NCBI RefSeq assembly: GCF_016461785.1
Contig: NZ_JAEMUH010000002.1
Span: 186,001 to 250,000, forward strand
DNA length: 64,000 nucleotides
DNA from: Marinomonas ostreistagni
Lineage (GTDB): Bacteria > Pseudomonadota > Gammaproteobacteria > Pseudomonadales > Marinomonadaceae
Direction: 5' to 3'
The stretch's first letter is position 1. The number at the start of each line of letters is the position of its first letter. The translations under genes were made by a program, and so were the position numbers. The notes under the pieces are model-generated. The model ran no database searches, had not been told where the DNA came from, and saw only the letters and a list, made by a program, of their open reading frames with translations. Below, one piece after another: positions 19,464 through 27,834 of the stretch.

Positions 19464-19483
19464 GCTAAGATGCTTCTATCATT

Positions 19484-19517
19484 AAAAATGGGCGATCTAT
19501 TGATCGCCCATTTTTTT
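19484..19517 (+). terminator. Rho-independent terminator of the ABC importer operon
   Basis: A perfect 14-bp stem (AAAAATGGGCGATC / GATCGCCCATTTTT) with a four-base loop is followed by further T residues, 20 bases after the binding-protein stop codon. Confidence 0.94.
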
Positions 19518-19577
19518 GGTCAGGTACTTTTTATAACCTGTGTTATCATCGATCAAAACTATACTTAGAGCAGCACT

Positions 19578-19937
19578 ATGACGATGAGCAATACAGATTT
19601 TTTCAGAGAAACTAGCCAGTCACGTTATGATTTATTTGTTAAGCACCTCAGCAAGGGCGGCGTTTGCTTCACTCTTGCTGACGAAGAAGGCTGTTTAAAT
19701 CTTACAGTTGGCAATGAGCGCGTATTACCCATTTGGCCTACTGCTGAATTAGCTAACGAATGGGCCTCTGCAGAGCATCAAGAATTCAGCGCCCTTGAAA
19801 TCAGTAACGAGGCTTTTGTAGAAACTTGGCTACCAGGGATGCAGAATGACAACATCAGCGTAGGTGTAGCACCGAATATGGCTGGCGAAGGAATTGTCGT
19901 TCAGGCAATGGAACTAAAACAAGAGATTCAAAGCTAA
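19578..19937 (+). CDS. DUF2750 domain protein
   Basis: A 119-residue soluble acidic protein. The pattern of SRYDLFVKHL at the start, a central LPIWPTAELANEWA and the later ETWLPGMQNDN fits the DUF2750 family, whose function is unknown. It lies 12 bases before the M48 protease gene on the same strand. An in-frame ATG two codons in is an alternative start. Confidence 0.75.
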   Translation: MTMSNTDFFRETSQSRYDLFVKHLSKGGVCFTLADEEGCLNLTVGNERVLPIWPTAELANEWASAEHQEFSALEISNEAFVETWLPGMQNDNISVGVAPNMAGEGIVVQAMELKQEIQS

Positions 19938-19949
19938 AAAGGAACACCC

Positions 19950-20753
19950 ATGACCTCTAAACTAATGCGAATTTTAACCATATGCTTAGTGAGTAGTGCT
20001 TTAGTGGCTTGTAGCACCTCACCAACTGGCCGAAAGCAATTAGTACTGATGCCTGATAGCCAGCTCAATGAAATGGGAGTGGCCTCCTTTACGGAAATGA
20101 AGTCCAATACGCCAGCCTCTGACAGCACGAAAGCCACACAAAATGTGCAATGTGTTGCAGACCGAATCATTGCTGTGTTACCTGATGAATATCGAAACCA
20201 AGCATGGGAAGTCGTACTTTTCAATGATGATCAGGTAAACGCATTCGCTTTACCGGGCTATAAAATAGGGGTATACACGGGATTACTTAATGTGGCAGAA
20301 AACCAATCGCAATTAGCTGCGGTGATCGGTCATGAAGTAGGACATGTTCTAGCTCGACATGGTAATGAGCGAGTTTCTACTCAATTAGCGACCAGTCAAG
20401 CCCTGGCAATCGGCTATCAATTATCAGGCGAAGACTCTGCGACGAAGACCGCCATTTTTCAAGGTCTGGGCATTGGCGCTCAAGTAGGCATCATTCTTCC
20501 TTTTAGCCGTATTCACGAGTCTGAAGCAGATAAAATCGGCTTAGAGCTCATGGCTAAAGCGGGATTTAACCCTGAAGAGAGTGTAACTCTTTGGCAAAAC
20601 ATGGCTAAAAATGGCTCCAGCACAACGCCAGAGTTTTTATCCACTCACCCCTCTCATGAGACACGTATGCGAGATTTGAATGCCGCAATGTCAGCACCAA
20701 AGCAAGTCTATGCATCATTGAAAAGTTCTAACAAAGTAGCCAGCTGCTATTAG
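19950..20753 (+). CDS. M48-family metalloprotease lipoprotein (LoiP/YggG-like)
   Basis: A 267-residue lipoprotein peptidase. The signal peptide ends in the lipobox LVAC, and the next residues STSPTGRKQL are typical of this family. The zinc motif HEVGH is intact (VIGHEVGHVLARHG) with the third ligand in ESEADKIGLELMAKAG. Related LoiP-type proteins degrade or mature proteins at the outer membrane. The ATG follows AAGGA. A terminator hairpin follows. Confidence 0.93.
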   Translation: MTSKLMRILTICLVSSALVACSTSPTGRKQLVLMPDSQLNEMGVASFTEMKSNTPASDSTKATQNVQCVADRIIAVLPDEYRNQAWEVVLFNDDQVNAFALPGYKIGVYTGLLNVAENQSQLAAVIGHEVGHVLARHGNERVSTQLATSQALAIGYQLSGEDSATKTAIFQGLGIGAQVGIILPFSRIHESEADKIGLELMAKAGFNPEESVTLWQNMAKNGSSTTPEFLSTHPSHETRMRDLNAAMSAPKQVYASLKSSNKVASCY

Positions 20754-20774
20754 ATTCATACTCTCTATAAAAAC

Positions 20775-20813
20775 AAAAAGCTCTTAGGCCTTCCACAGCC
20801 TAAGAGCTTTTTT
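20775..20813. terminator. Bidirectional terminator between M48 protease and HiPIP genes
   Basis: A 15-bp stem (AAAAAGCTCTTAGGC / GCCTAAGAGCTTTTT) with an eight-base loop and T runs on both strands lies between two convergent genes. Confidence 0.93.
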
Positions 20814-20844
20814 GTATTAGTCTAATGCCTTATTGAATTAGTGC

Positions 20845-21156
20845 TTAAGGTTTTTTTACCCAAGCCTGACACCAGCCATTTGCCTCCACTGCATGACCTG
20901 CAAACAATGGACAAGCTCCTGTCGAAGCATTGAAAAAATTACAATTTGAGCAGTTACTACCTGCTTTAAAAGCAGCATGCGAAGCAGCAGTTGAAGCATC
21001 TGGAGTATATGCTAATGCTTTCGCGTTCGGAGCGTTAACATCCAACATAGGTAACGCTGCAAACGCTTGCTGAGTTAGCGCACCCATACCGAAAGGCAGA
21101 GCAGCCAAACCGAATAAACCTTTCTTAACAAACTTTCGACGACCTTGATCAATCAT
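20845..21156 (-). CDS. High-potential iron-sulfur protein (HiPIP)
   Basis: A 103-residue exported electron carrier. The N-terminus carries a twin-arginine signal (GRRKFVKKG) and a hydrophobic region ending in QQAFAA. The mature part of about 70 residues has the four [4Fe-4S] ligands: C-x2-C in NCSNCNFF, C in GACPLFAG and C in NGWCQAW. HiPIPs shuttle electrons in the periplasm, usually between the bc1 complex and a terminal acceptor. It stands alone, with a terminator shared with the M48 gene. Confidence 0.92.
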   Translation of the reverse strand: MIDQGRRKFVKKGLFGLAALPFGMGALTQQAFAALPMLDVNAPNAKALAYTPDASTAASHAAFKAGSNCSNCNFFNASTGACPLFAGHAVEANGWCQAWVKKP

Positions 21157-21260
21157 TATAATCTCCTGCTTTCATGCCCAAGACTTAGGGCTGTAATAGT
21201 TCTACAACGAGAGATTATAGGTGGAATCATTCTCACAGACTGACTCACATCATAGATTAA

Positions 21261-24167
21261 TCATCCATACATTCTAAACTCATCAAACTCTTCCACTCTG
21301 TTACGCCCTTTTTCTTTTGCTGCGTAAAGGGCTTGGTCTGCACGTTTAAGAAGAGTTTGGTAATCTTGGCAACCAAGTGCATTAGCGTAGCCAATGCTGA
21401 CCGTTAAATTAAATTTGTTTTCCAGTTGGGGGCATTCCAACTGAGCGATGCCATTCAACAATGTCTGGCAAATCTCCCTAGCCTCTTCTTGAGTGCCATG
21501 TATCAAAACCGTAAACTCCTCTCCTCCCCAACGTGCCACTTGATTTGGTTCACCAATGGATTCATTTAAGTAGTCAGCGACTAGTTTGATCACCTCATCA
21601 CCAACTAGATGTGAAAAGCGATCATTCACCTGTTTAAAATGGTCAATGTCAATGATGGCAAGATTCAATTTACTCAAAGAGGGGTACGCTAAAATAAAAT
21701 CTCCACGTACTTTCTCATCAAATGCCCTTCTATTTGATAATGCCGTTAGTGGATCCTCTCTTGATTGATGTTCATAAAGCTCAGACTGTTCTCTAAGCTC
21801 TTGAGTTTTGAGATCAATTTGCTCAGCAAGATAAATCTGGCGACGCTTCAACGCATTGACACGCCAGATAATCATACTAGAAATTAGAACTATGATTAGT
21901 AGCAAGACGATGACTTGCACCTCTAATCTTTGCCACCAGAAAGGCAATATCTCAAAATGATAGGTTACGTTTGAGTCATTCCACGCCCCATATGGATAAC
22001 GAGCACTGACACGGAATTCATATTTGCCAGGGGGTAAATTTGTGTACTCAGCTATGGTTTGATTGCCTTGATAATTCCACTCTTCCTCGAATCCAGTAAG
22101 CTTCGTTTGATACTGGATTCGTTGGGACATTATGTAACTAAGCCCGGCAAATTTAATTCTTAAACGATTAATACCTGGACCAAGTTCAGGAGTTTCATCA
22201 GGATTCACTAATTTCCCATCAGCATCAATTTGCTCAAGTACAACGGGCAATCGATATTGATACAACTGTTTTAGCGAAGTCGGCTTAATAATTGACAGCC
22301 CTTTTGCTGTTGCAAAAGCCATGTACCCACCTTTAGTGCTTGCCGCGGCTGGCGTAGAGCCTCCATTGACTTGGTCACTGCCCATGCCATCAGCTTCACC
22401 GAAGTGCTCAAAGTCTATTGTCTGTAAATTTCCTGACGCTACACGGTGAGCTTCGACGTAGCCAACTTTCCAAATCCCTCTATTACTGGTAAGCCAAAAA
22501 CTCCCCAAATGGTCATAAACTACTTGGAAAATTTTATCGATCGGCAAACCTGCTGGTTTACCAACACCATCTATACGCTTCTTTAAAACATCGTACCTAA
22601 GAAGACCTCGATCCGTCGCCATCCACACAAAGCCAGGTTCAATATAGAAGCCAAATACATATTGGGCGCCTTCGTAGACTGAAATATCAACTACCTCGAT
22701 GTTATTCAATCGATCATACAGCGCAACGCCTTCAGCCGTACCAAACCAAATACGGCCACGCTGATCCTCGCTGATCGCAATAACATAGTCGTCAGGCAAA
22801 TTAGAATTTGCTTGATTGATCAGCTTAGTTTTGCCATCACGTGTGACTAAAACAACGCCATTGACTGTTCCCACCCACAAACGACCAACAGAATCTTCTA
22901 GAATGGCTCTCACCTCATTAGAAGGTAATCCCGACTCTACAGAGAGACGAGGTGTTAAACCACCATTTTGCCATTCATATAACCCTGATCTTTGAGTACC
23001 TACGTATATTTTGCCTGAGGTGCTAGGAGCCAAACTAAGCACTGATTGTTGTGATAAAAAAGAGGCGGAAGAAGGCTTTGCGACCCCTCCATCAACAATA
23101 CTCAACCCCTCACTGGTGCCAACTAAAAACCGGCCACCAGATATTGGGAGCACCGTCCTAGTAAATTCTCCTAATAACCCATCAAACTTATTGACGGACA
23201 TAAATGGTGCTGAGCGTAGGCGCAATACACCACCATTAGTCCCCACCCAGATACTCCCTTCAGCATCTTGGAACCAAGATAAAACTCGATTATTAGGTAA
23301 GCCGTTATCTGTATTAATAAAATCCAGTTGTTTTAAACTTAATCGGGCAATGCCTTTATCAATAGTTCCGAACCAGATTCGCCCCTCATCATCCTCTTCA
23401 ATCAGTGTAATTACTTCATTGGATAGCTCGTTGCGGTAACGTTTAACTTCAACACCATCATAGCGCCAAGCACCTAGAACGCTGGCAATAAGTAAATTGC
23501 CTGCATGGTCAAATGAAATGTAATTTGCTCGAGTATCGGAAGGAAGACCTGGTAATGATATATGTTCAGAAGAGTTGCCCGATAGCTTATAAACACCTTG
23601 CTTCGTTGCAGCAAAAACTGACCCTTTCTCAAACTGCGCCAATCGGTATGTAGCTATATTTAAAACCTTTTTCTCAGGACCATATTCGTTATCAGACAAA
23701 AAAGGTCTAAAGAATACACCCTCGCCCTCAACAGCAATCCATAGGTTACGTTGATGATCTACAAACACATGATTGACTAAACCTTGAGCAAGAGTTTGAG
23801 GAAACCAGCTAAAACTTTGCCTAACAGTTACCCCACCTCGAGCCCCCCCAACCCATAAACGATTGTTTTCGGAAGCGGTAAGCGTACGAACACCTGCATC
23901 AACAATACCTTTTTGCTCATCACGACTAAATAAAGTGAAAGATAAGCCATTGTAGCGAGCAACACCCTCCCAGGTTGCAAACCATAAATAGCCGTCATCG
24001 GTTTGGGTTATCGCATTGACGCTGTTATGAGGTAGCCCCTGGTGCGATGTCCACACCTCCATGAAGTAGTCGTTGACTTTAGTAAAGGCGTATAAATGAC
24101 TCATTGTTAAAAAAGAGCTTATACATATCAACCACTTACAAATATTTCTTCTCACATGGTATTGCAT
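21261..24167 (-). CDS. Two-component-regulator beta-propeller diguanylate cyclase (Reg_prop-Y_Y_Y-GGDEF)
   Basis: About 968 residues. A signal peptide (residues 1 to about 28) is followed by repeated blades with motifs such as DGYLWFATWEGVARYNG, GRIWFGT and GSIWVGTNGGV, making a large periplasmic propeller sensor. A Y_Y_Y domain (about 655-735) and one membrane helix (about 755-775) lead to a cytoplasmic GGDEF domain with an intact ARWGGEEF site and no RxxD inhibitory site. It should convert an extracellular signal into cyclic di-GMP. I start it at the ATG at 24167, six bases after TAGGA, rather than at the upstream in-frame ATG at 24215. The ligand is unknown. Confidence 0.92.
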   Translation of the reverse strand: MQYHVRRNICKWLICISSFLTMSHLYAFTKVNDYFMEVWTSHQGLPHNSVNAITQTDDGYLWFATWEGVARYNGLSFTLFSRDEQKGIVDAGVRTLTASENNRLWVGGARGGVTVRQSFSWFPQTLAQGLVNHVFVDHQRNLWIAVEGEGVFFRPFLSDNEYGPEKKVLNIATYRLAQFEKGSVFAATKQGVYKLSGNSSEHISLPGLPSDTRANYISFDHAGNLLIASVLGAWRYDGVEVKRYRNELSNEVITLIEEDDEGRIWFGTIDKGIARLSLKQLDFINTDNGLPNNRVLSWFQDAEGSIWVGTNGGVLRLRSAPFMSVNKFDGLLGEFTRTVLPISGGRFLVGTSEGLSIVDGGVAKPSSASFLSQQSVLSLAPSTSGKIYVGTQRSGLYEWQNGGLTPRLSVESGLPSNEVRAILEDSVGRLWVGTVNGVVLVTRDGKTKLINQANSNLPDDYVIAISEDQRGRIWFGTAEGVALYDRLNNIEVVDISVYEGAQYVFGFYIEPGFVWMATDRGLLRYDVLKKRIDGVGKPAGLPIDKIFQVVYDHLGSFWLTSNRGIWKVGYVEAHRVASGNLQTIDFEHFGEADGMGSDQVNGGSTPAAASTKGGYMAFATAKGLSIIKPTSLKQLYQYRLPVVLEQIDADGKLVNPDETPELGPGINRLRIKFAGLSYIMSQRIQYQTKLTGFEEEWNYQGNQTIAEYTNLPPGKYEFRVSARYPYGAWNDSNVTYHFEILPFWWQRLEVQVIVLLLIIVLISSMIIWRVNALKRRQIYLAEQIDLKTQELREQSELYEHQSREDPLTALSNRRAFDEKVRGDFILAYPSLSKLNLAIIDIDHFKQVNDRFSHLVGDEVIKLVADYLNESIGEPNQVARWGGEEFTVLIHGTQEEAREICQTLLNGIAQLECPQLENKFNLTVSIGYANALGCQDYQTLLKRADQALYAAKEKGRNRVEEFDEFRMYG

Positions 24168-24341
24168 GTTCAATCCTAGAAAACACCATTTTTTTGTTTG
24201 AGTCGTTTGTATCATTAAAAGTAGGCTAAGTATTCAATAAGGACAATTTCGCGTACCAGCCATACAAAAGCAAGAAATGTAGGCTTTATAAACTGTATTC
24301 AGTTTTGATATAGTCATCTAAAATAATAATTGGAGCAAGTT

Positions 24342-25556
24342 GTGGACATTCAAATTCCTAACTTACGTCACTTACGAGTATTCCTTGCTGTATGTGAACT
24401 TAAAAGCATCACACGCGCATCCGAACGTATTTACCTGTCCCAACCTGCTATCACACAGGCTATTGCAAAATTAGAGAAACAGCTTGAAACGCATTTATTT
24501 GAAAGGCATTCAGACGGTATGTATCCTACCGAATCTGGATTACTTTGGCACAAGCGGGTAACACGAGCATTAGACTATCTTCGCGGATCAACTTTAGAAC
24601 TATTAAAAGAACCTGCTATAAAGGACTCACTTTCCTCGAATGTACTTGCCCAAATTAGCACCACCCAGCTGAAAGCTTTAGTGGCAGTATGTGATGTGCA
24701 AAATTTCAGTATTGCCAGTCGTAATATCGGTGTTTCACAATCGTCTGTGCACCGCGCAGCCCGTGATCTAGAAAAGCTGTTAGGCATTACACTCTTCGAA
24801 AAAACAAACACAGGAATTAACGCCACGGATGCCGCCAAAACGCTGACCAAAGCAGCCAAACTAGCTTTTAGTGAGCTTCGCCAAGGCATTTATGAAATCC
24901 ACGCTTTGCAATTTAAAGATGTTTCAACCATTTCACTTGGAAGCATGCCGTTAGCACGAACAACTATTCTGCCAAAGTCAATTCTCCGATTCGGCGATCA
25001 ACACCCGGATGTTAATGTAAATGTAATCGAGGGTCCCTACCCAGATTTACTGCACCATTTACGTCATGGTGACATTGATATAGTTCTTGGAGCACTGCGC
25101 TACCCTGCACCTGCAGACGATGTTATTCAGGAAGAGTTATGGAACCCGCCTTTGTCTATCGTTTGTCGTGCAGGCCACCCACTGCTTGATTTAGACTCTG
25201 TTACAGCTCATGACTTAGCGAGTTATGCTTGGGTAGTTCCTGCATCAGGCACTCCCACTCGAACCGCTTTTAAAACACTTTTCCAACAGGCCAACTGCGA
25301 CCAACCTACTCGAATTGTTGAGTCCAGTTCACAAATTCTTATCCGTGAACTGCTGTTAGGCAGCGATCGATTAACATTGATTTCTAGGCATCAAATGGAG
25401 CGCGAGTTAGATTTAGGGTTACTCAAAATCTTATCCTATCCGCTGGAACATACAAGACGTCCAATCGGACTCTGTGTTCGTAAAAACTGGCTCCCAACCA
25501 TTACACAGTCTCACTTTTTGAGTGTCTTAAGGGAAATATGCGACCAATTCAGATAG
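24342..25556 (+). CDS. LysR-type regulator with two tandem HTH domains
   Basis: About 404 residues, some 100 longer than a normal LysR protein. A first winged HTH (about residues 5-65, LRHLRVFLAVCELKSITRAS, then SQPAITQAIAKLEKQL) is followed by a second, independent one (about 105-165, TQLKALVAVCDVQNFSIAS, then SQSSVHRAARDLEKLL), then a LysR substrate-binding domain (about 185-400). The GTG at 24342 is chosen because GGAG lies six bases upstream; a TTG at 24330 overlaps that site. It sits directly upstream of ligC on the same strand and is the only regulator of its kind near the protocatechuate genes, so it probably controls them; that is inference. Confidence 0.9.
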   Translation: MDIQIPNLRHLRVFLAVCELKSITRASERIYLSQPAITQAIAKLEKQLETHLFERHSDGMYPTESGLLWHKRVTRALDYLRGSTLELLKEPAIKDSLSSNVLAQISTTQLKALVAVCDVQNFSIASRNIGVSQSSVHRAARDLEKLLGITLFEKTNTGINATDAAKTLTKAAKLAFSELRQGIYEIHALQFKDVSTISLGSMPLARTTILPKSILRFGDQHPDVNVNVIEGPYPDLLHHLRHGDIDIVLGALRYPAPADDVIQEELWNPPLSIVCRAGHPLLDLDSVTAHDLASYAWVVPASGTPTRTAFKTLFQQANCDQPTRIVESSSQILIRELLLGSDRLTLISRHQMERELDLGLLKILSYPLEHTRRPIGLCVRKNWLPTITQSHFLSVLREICDQFR

Positions 25557-25588
25557 CCCCCTTTAAGACATATGCTATCTTTTTTTTC
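25551..25588 (+). terminator. Probable terminator after the LysR gene
   Basis: AGATAGC and GCTATCT form a 7-bp stem around a 16-base loop, followed by eight T residues. The left arm overlaps the LysR stop codon. The loop is long, so confidence is moderate. Confidence 0.55.
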
Positions 25589-25705
25589 AATATTATTATT
25601 GGTTTACGAATTACATCATTTTAGCCACCAATGTTAGATTGGTTCTATGATTATAGAGGTCGTAGAACCTTATCAAATAATAAGACAACGGTTAGGAGAT
25701 ATTTA

Positions 25706-26653
25706 ATGAGAATTTGTATTGCAGGTGCATCTGGCGCATTCGGTATGAAACATATGGACGCCATTGCAGCCATTGAAGGTTCTGAAGTTGTTTCAGTCGT
25801 GGGAACAAAACCTGATGCTATTAAAGCATTTGCTGAGGAGCGTGGTGTCCCACACTACACGACAGACCTAGCTGAGGCACTAGCTCGTGACGACGTTGAT
25901 GCTGTTATTTTGGCAACGCCTACACAAATGCACGCAGCACAAACAATTCAGTGCTTGGAAGCAGGCAAACACGTGATGTCTGAAATCCCAATGGCAGACA
26001 ACATTGAAGACGCACGCAAAGTTGTTGAAGTTCAAAAACGCACTGGCCTAGTAGCAATGGCTGGTCACACTCGCCGCTTCAACCCTTCTCACCAATGGAT
26101 CCACAACAAGATCGAAGCGGGCGAGCTAAAAGTTCAACAAATGGATGTACAAACGTACTTCTTCCGTCGCTCAAACAAAAATGCTCTGGGACAAGCACGC
26201 TCTTGGACAGATCACTTACTATGGCACCATGCTTGTCACACTGTTGACCTATTCCAATACCAAACGGGTGAAGTCGCTTCTAAAGTACAGGCTCTTCAAG
26301 GCCCAATCCACGAAGAGCTTGGCATTGCCATGGACATGAGCATTGGCATGAAAGTACCAAACGGTGCAATCTGTACACTGTCTCTATCTTTTAACAATGA
26401 CGGTCCATTCGGTACGTTCTTCCGTTACATTTGTGACAACGGCACTTACCTTGCTCGCTACGATGATCTATACGACGGCAATGATAATAAGATCGATCTT
26501 TCTGGCGTAGCAGTATCTAACAATGGTATCGAGCTGCAAGATCGAGAGTTTATTGCTGCGATTGAAGAAGGCCGTGCACCCAATTCATGTGTTACTCAAG
26601 CAATCGATGCAATGGAAACATTGCACAAGCTAGAGCTGTGCCTAGAAGACTAA
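25706..26653 (+). CDS. ligC: 4-carboxy-2-hydroxymuconate-6-semialdehyde dehydrogenase
   Basis: A 315-residue Gfo/Idh/MocA-family NADP-dependent dehydrogenase. In the protocatechuate 4,5-cleavage pathway LigC oxidises the ring-opened product (as its hemiacetal) to 2-pyrone-4,6-dicarboxylate. The Rossmann motif GASGAFG, the TPTQMHAAQ and AGKHVMSEIPMAD segments, and the very conserved HTRRFNPSHQWIHNKI and SWTDHLLWHHACHTVDLF stretches match LigC proteins, as does the length. An upstream in-frame TTG-like extension to 25631 is possible, but AGGAG seven bases before the ATG at 25706 decides the start. It lies after the LysR gene and apart from the ligAB genes, on the opposite strand. Confidence 0.93.
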   Translation: MRICIAGASGAFGMKHMDAIAAIEGSEVVSVVGTKPDAIKAFAEERGVPHYTTDLAEALARDDVDAVILATPTQMHAAQTIQCLEAGKHVMSEIPMADNIEDARKVVEVQKRTGLVAMAGHTRRFNPSHQWIHNKIEAGELKVQQMDVQTYFFRRSNKNALGQARSWTDHLLWHHACHTVDLFQYQTGEVASKVQALQGPIHEELGIAMDMSIGMKVPNGAICTLSLSFNNDGPFGTFFRYICDNGTYLARYDDLYDGNDNKIDLSGVAVSNNGIELQDREFIAAIEEGRAPNSCVTQAIDAMETLHKLELCLED

Positions 26654-26670
26654 GCACTTAAACAGTTGTA

Positions 26671-26699
26671 AAAAGCAGGGCCAAAGGCCCTGCTTTTTT
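26671..26699 (+). terminator. Rho-independent terminator of ligC
   Basis: A perfect 12-bp stem (AAAAGCAGGGCC / GGCCCTGCTTTT) with a three-base AAA loop and a T run, 17 bases after the ligC stop. Confidence 0.95.
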
Positions 26700-26731
26700 C
26701 ATTTATAACGACCATAAACGAGGCAAGGAAT

Positions 26732-27715
26732 ATGTCTAATAAACATCCAAATTTACTGACGCCTAGTATCGGCCTAGGCTGCATGAATCTATCTCACGCC
26801 TATGGAACGCCCGTTGCTGAAGACGAAGCAGTAAAAGCCCTTCATAAAGCCTTTGATATGGGCTACCGCCACTTTGATACAGCAACCCTATACGGTGGCG
26901 GTAAGAATGAATTATTAGTCGGCAAGGCTCTTAAACACCTTCGTAATGAATTCTTTCTAGCTAGCAAATGCGGTATGGCGATTGTTGACGGCAAAAAAGA
27001 AGTGAATGCTCGCCCAGAGAACCTTCGCCAACAATGTGAAAATAGCCTAAAGCGTTTGGGAGTCGAGCACATCGACCTATATTACTTACACCGCAAAGAT
27101 CCAAACGTTGCAGTTGAAGAAAGTGTTGGGGCGCTGAATGACCTAGTTAAAGAAGGTAAAATAGGTGCTATTGGTTTGTCCGAAGTCTCTGCCGAGACGC
27201 TTCGAAAAGCACATGCCGAAGCACCGATCACAGCACTACAATCAGAGTACTCACTTTGGACACGCAACCCTGAGATCGCCACATTAGAAGCCACCAAGGA
27301 ACTAGGAGTAACGTTCGTTGCATTTAGTCCTCTTGCTCGTGGCTATCTGACTGGCGCGGTAAAAAGCGCAGAGGAGCTTGAGCAAGGCGATATTCGCCTA
27401 AACATGCCACGCTTCAATAACGAACATTATCCTACCAACTTAGCGCTGTTGAATGATTTCATTGGCATGGCAAATCAAATTGGCTGTACTCCTGCCCAGC
27501 TAGCTCTTGCATGGGTCCTTCATCAAGGAGAACATATTGTTGCTATTCCGGGGACCCGCTTTGTAGACCATATGCGTGACAATTTCGGATCATCGAGCAT
27601 CAAGCTTTCCGAAAGCCAGCTAAGTAATCTAAACAACATGATTAACCAAAATAATGTGAGTGGCACACGCTACAACGCCGCGCAGCAAAAAGAGATTGAT
27701 ACAGAAGAGTTTTAA
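26732..27715 (+). CDS. Aldo/keto reductase
   Basis: A 327-residue NADP-dependent aldo/keto reductase of the TIM-barrel type. The tetrad residues are visible: D in HFDTATLYGGG with the tyrosine just after, K in LASKCGMA, and H in YYLHRKDP. The C-terminal GTRFVDHMRDN binds the cofactor phosphate. It resembles the AKR13-type enzymes. Its substrate is not known; position next to ligC suggests an aromatic or sugar-acid aldehyde, but it has its own terminators on both sides and may be independent. Confidence 0.88.
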   Translation: MSNKHPNLLTPSIGLGCMNLSHAYGTPVAEDEAVKALHKAFDMGYRHFDTATLYGGGKNELLVGKALKHLRNEFFLASKCGMAIVDGKKEVNARPENLRQQCENSLKRLGVEHIDLYYLHRKDPNVAVEESVGALNDLVKEGKIGAIGLSEVSAETLRKAHAEAPITALQSEYSLWTRNPEIATLEATKELGVTFVAFSPLARGYLTGAVKSAEELEQGDIRLNMPRFNNEHYPTNLALLNDFIGMANQIGCTPAQLALAWVLHQGEHIVAIPGTRFVDHMRDNFGSSSIKLSESQLSNLNNMINQNNVSGTRYNAAQQKEIDTEEF

Positions 27716-27739
27716 GCTGATGCTCCATCAGCGAAACAT

Positions 27740-27766
27740 AAGGAGAGCCAAAAGCTCTCCTTTTTT
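27740..27766 (+). terminator. Terminator after the aldo/keto reductase gene
   Basis: AAGGAGAGC and GCTCTCCTT form a perfect 9-bp stem with a five-base loop, followed by T residues. Confidence 0.9.
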
Positions 27767-27775
27767 ACAACACAA

Positions 27776-27810
27776 AAAAAAGCCCTTCTGACTGAAGCGC
27801 TCTTTTTGAA
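27776..27810 (-). terminator. Probable terminator of quiC (minus strand)
   Basis: Read on the minus strand, GAGCGCTTC and GAAGGGCTT pair with one mismatch around a five-base loop and are followed by a run of eight T residues, 25 bases past the quiC stop. Confidence 0.6.
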
Positions 27811-27834
27811 ACAACCTTTTTAACAACCTAGAAA

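Noticed and set aside
25631..25705. Upstream extension of ligC (25 residues)
   Set aside because: The extension has no similarity to LigC, while AGGAG lies at proper spacing before the ATG at 25706.
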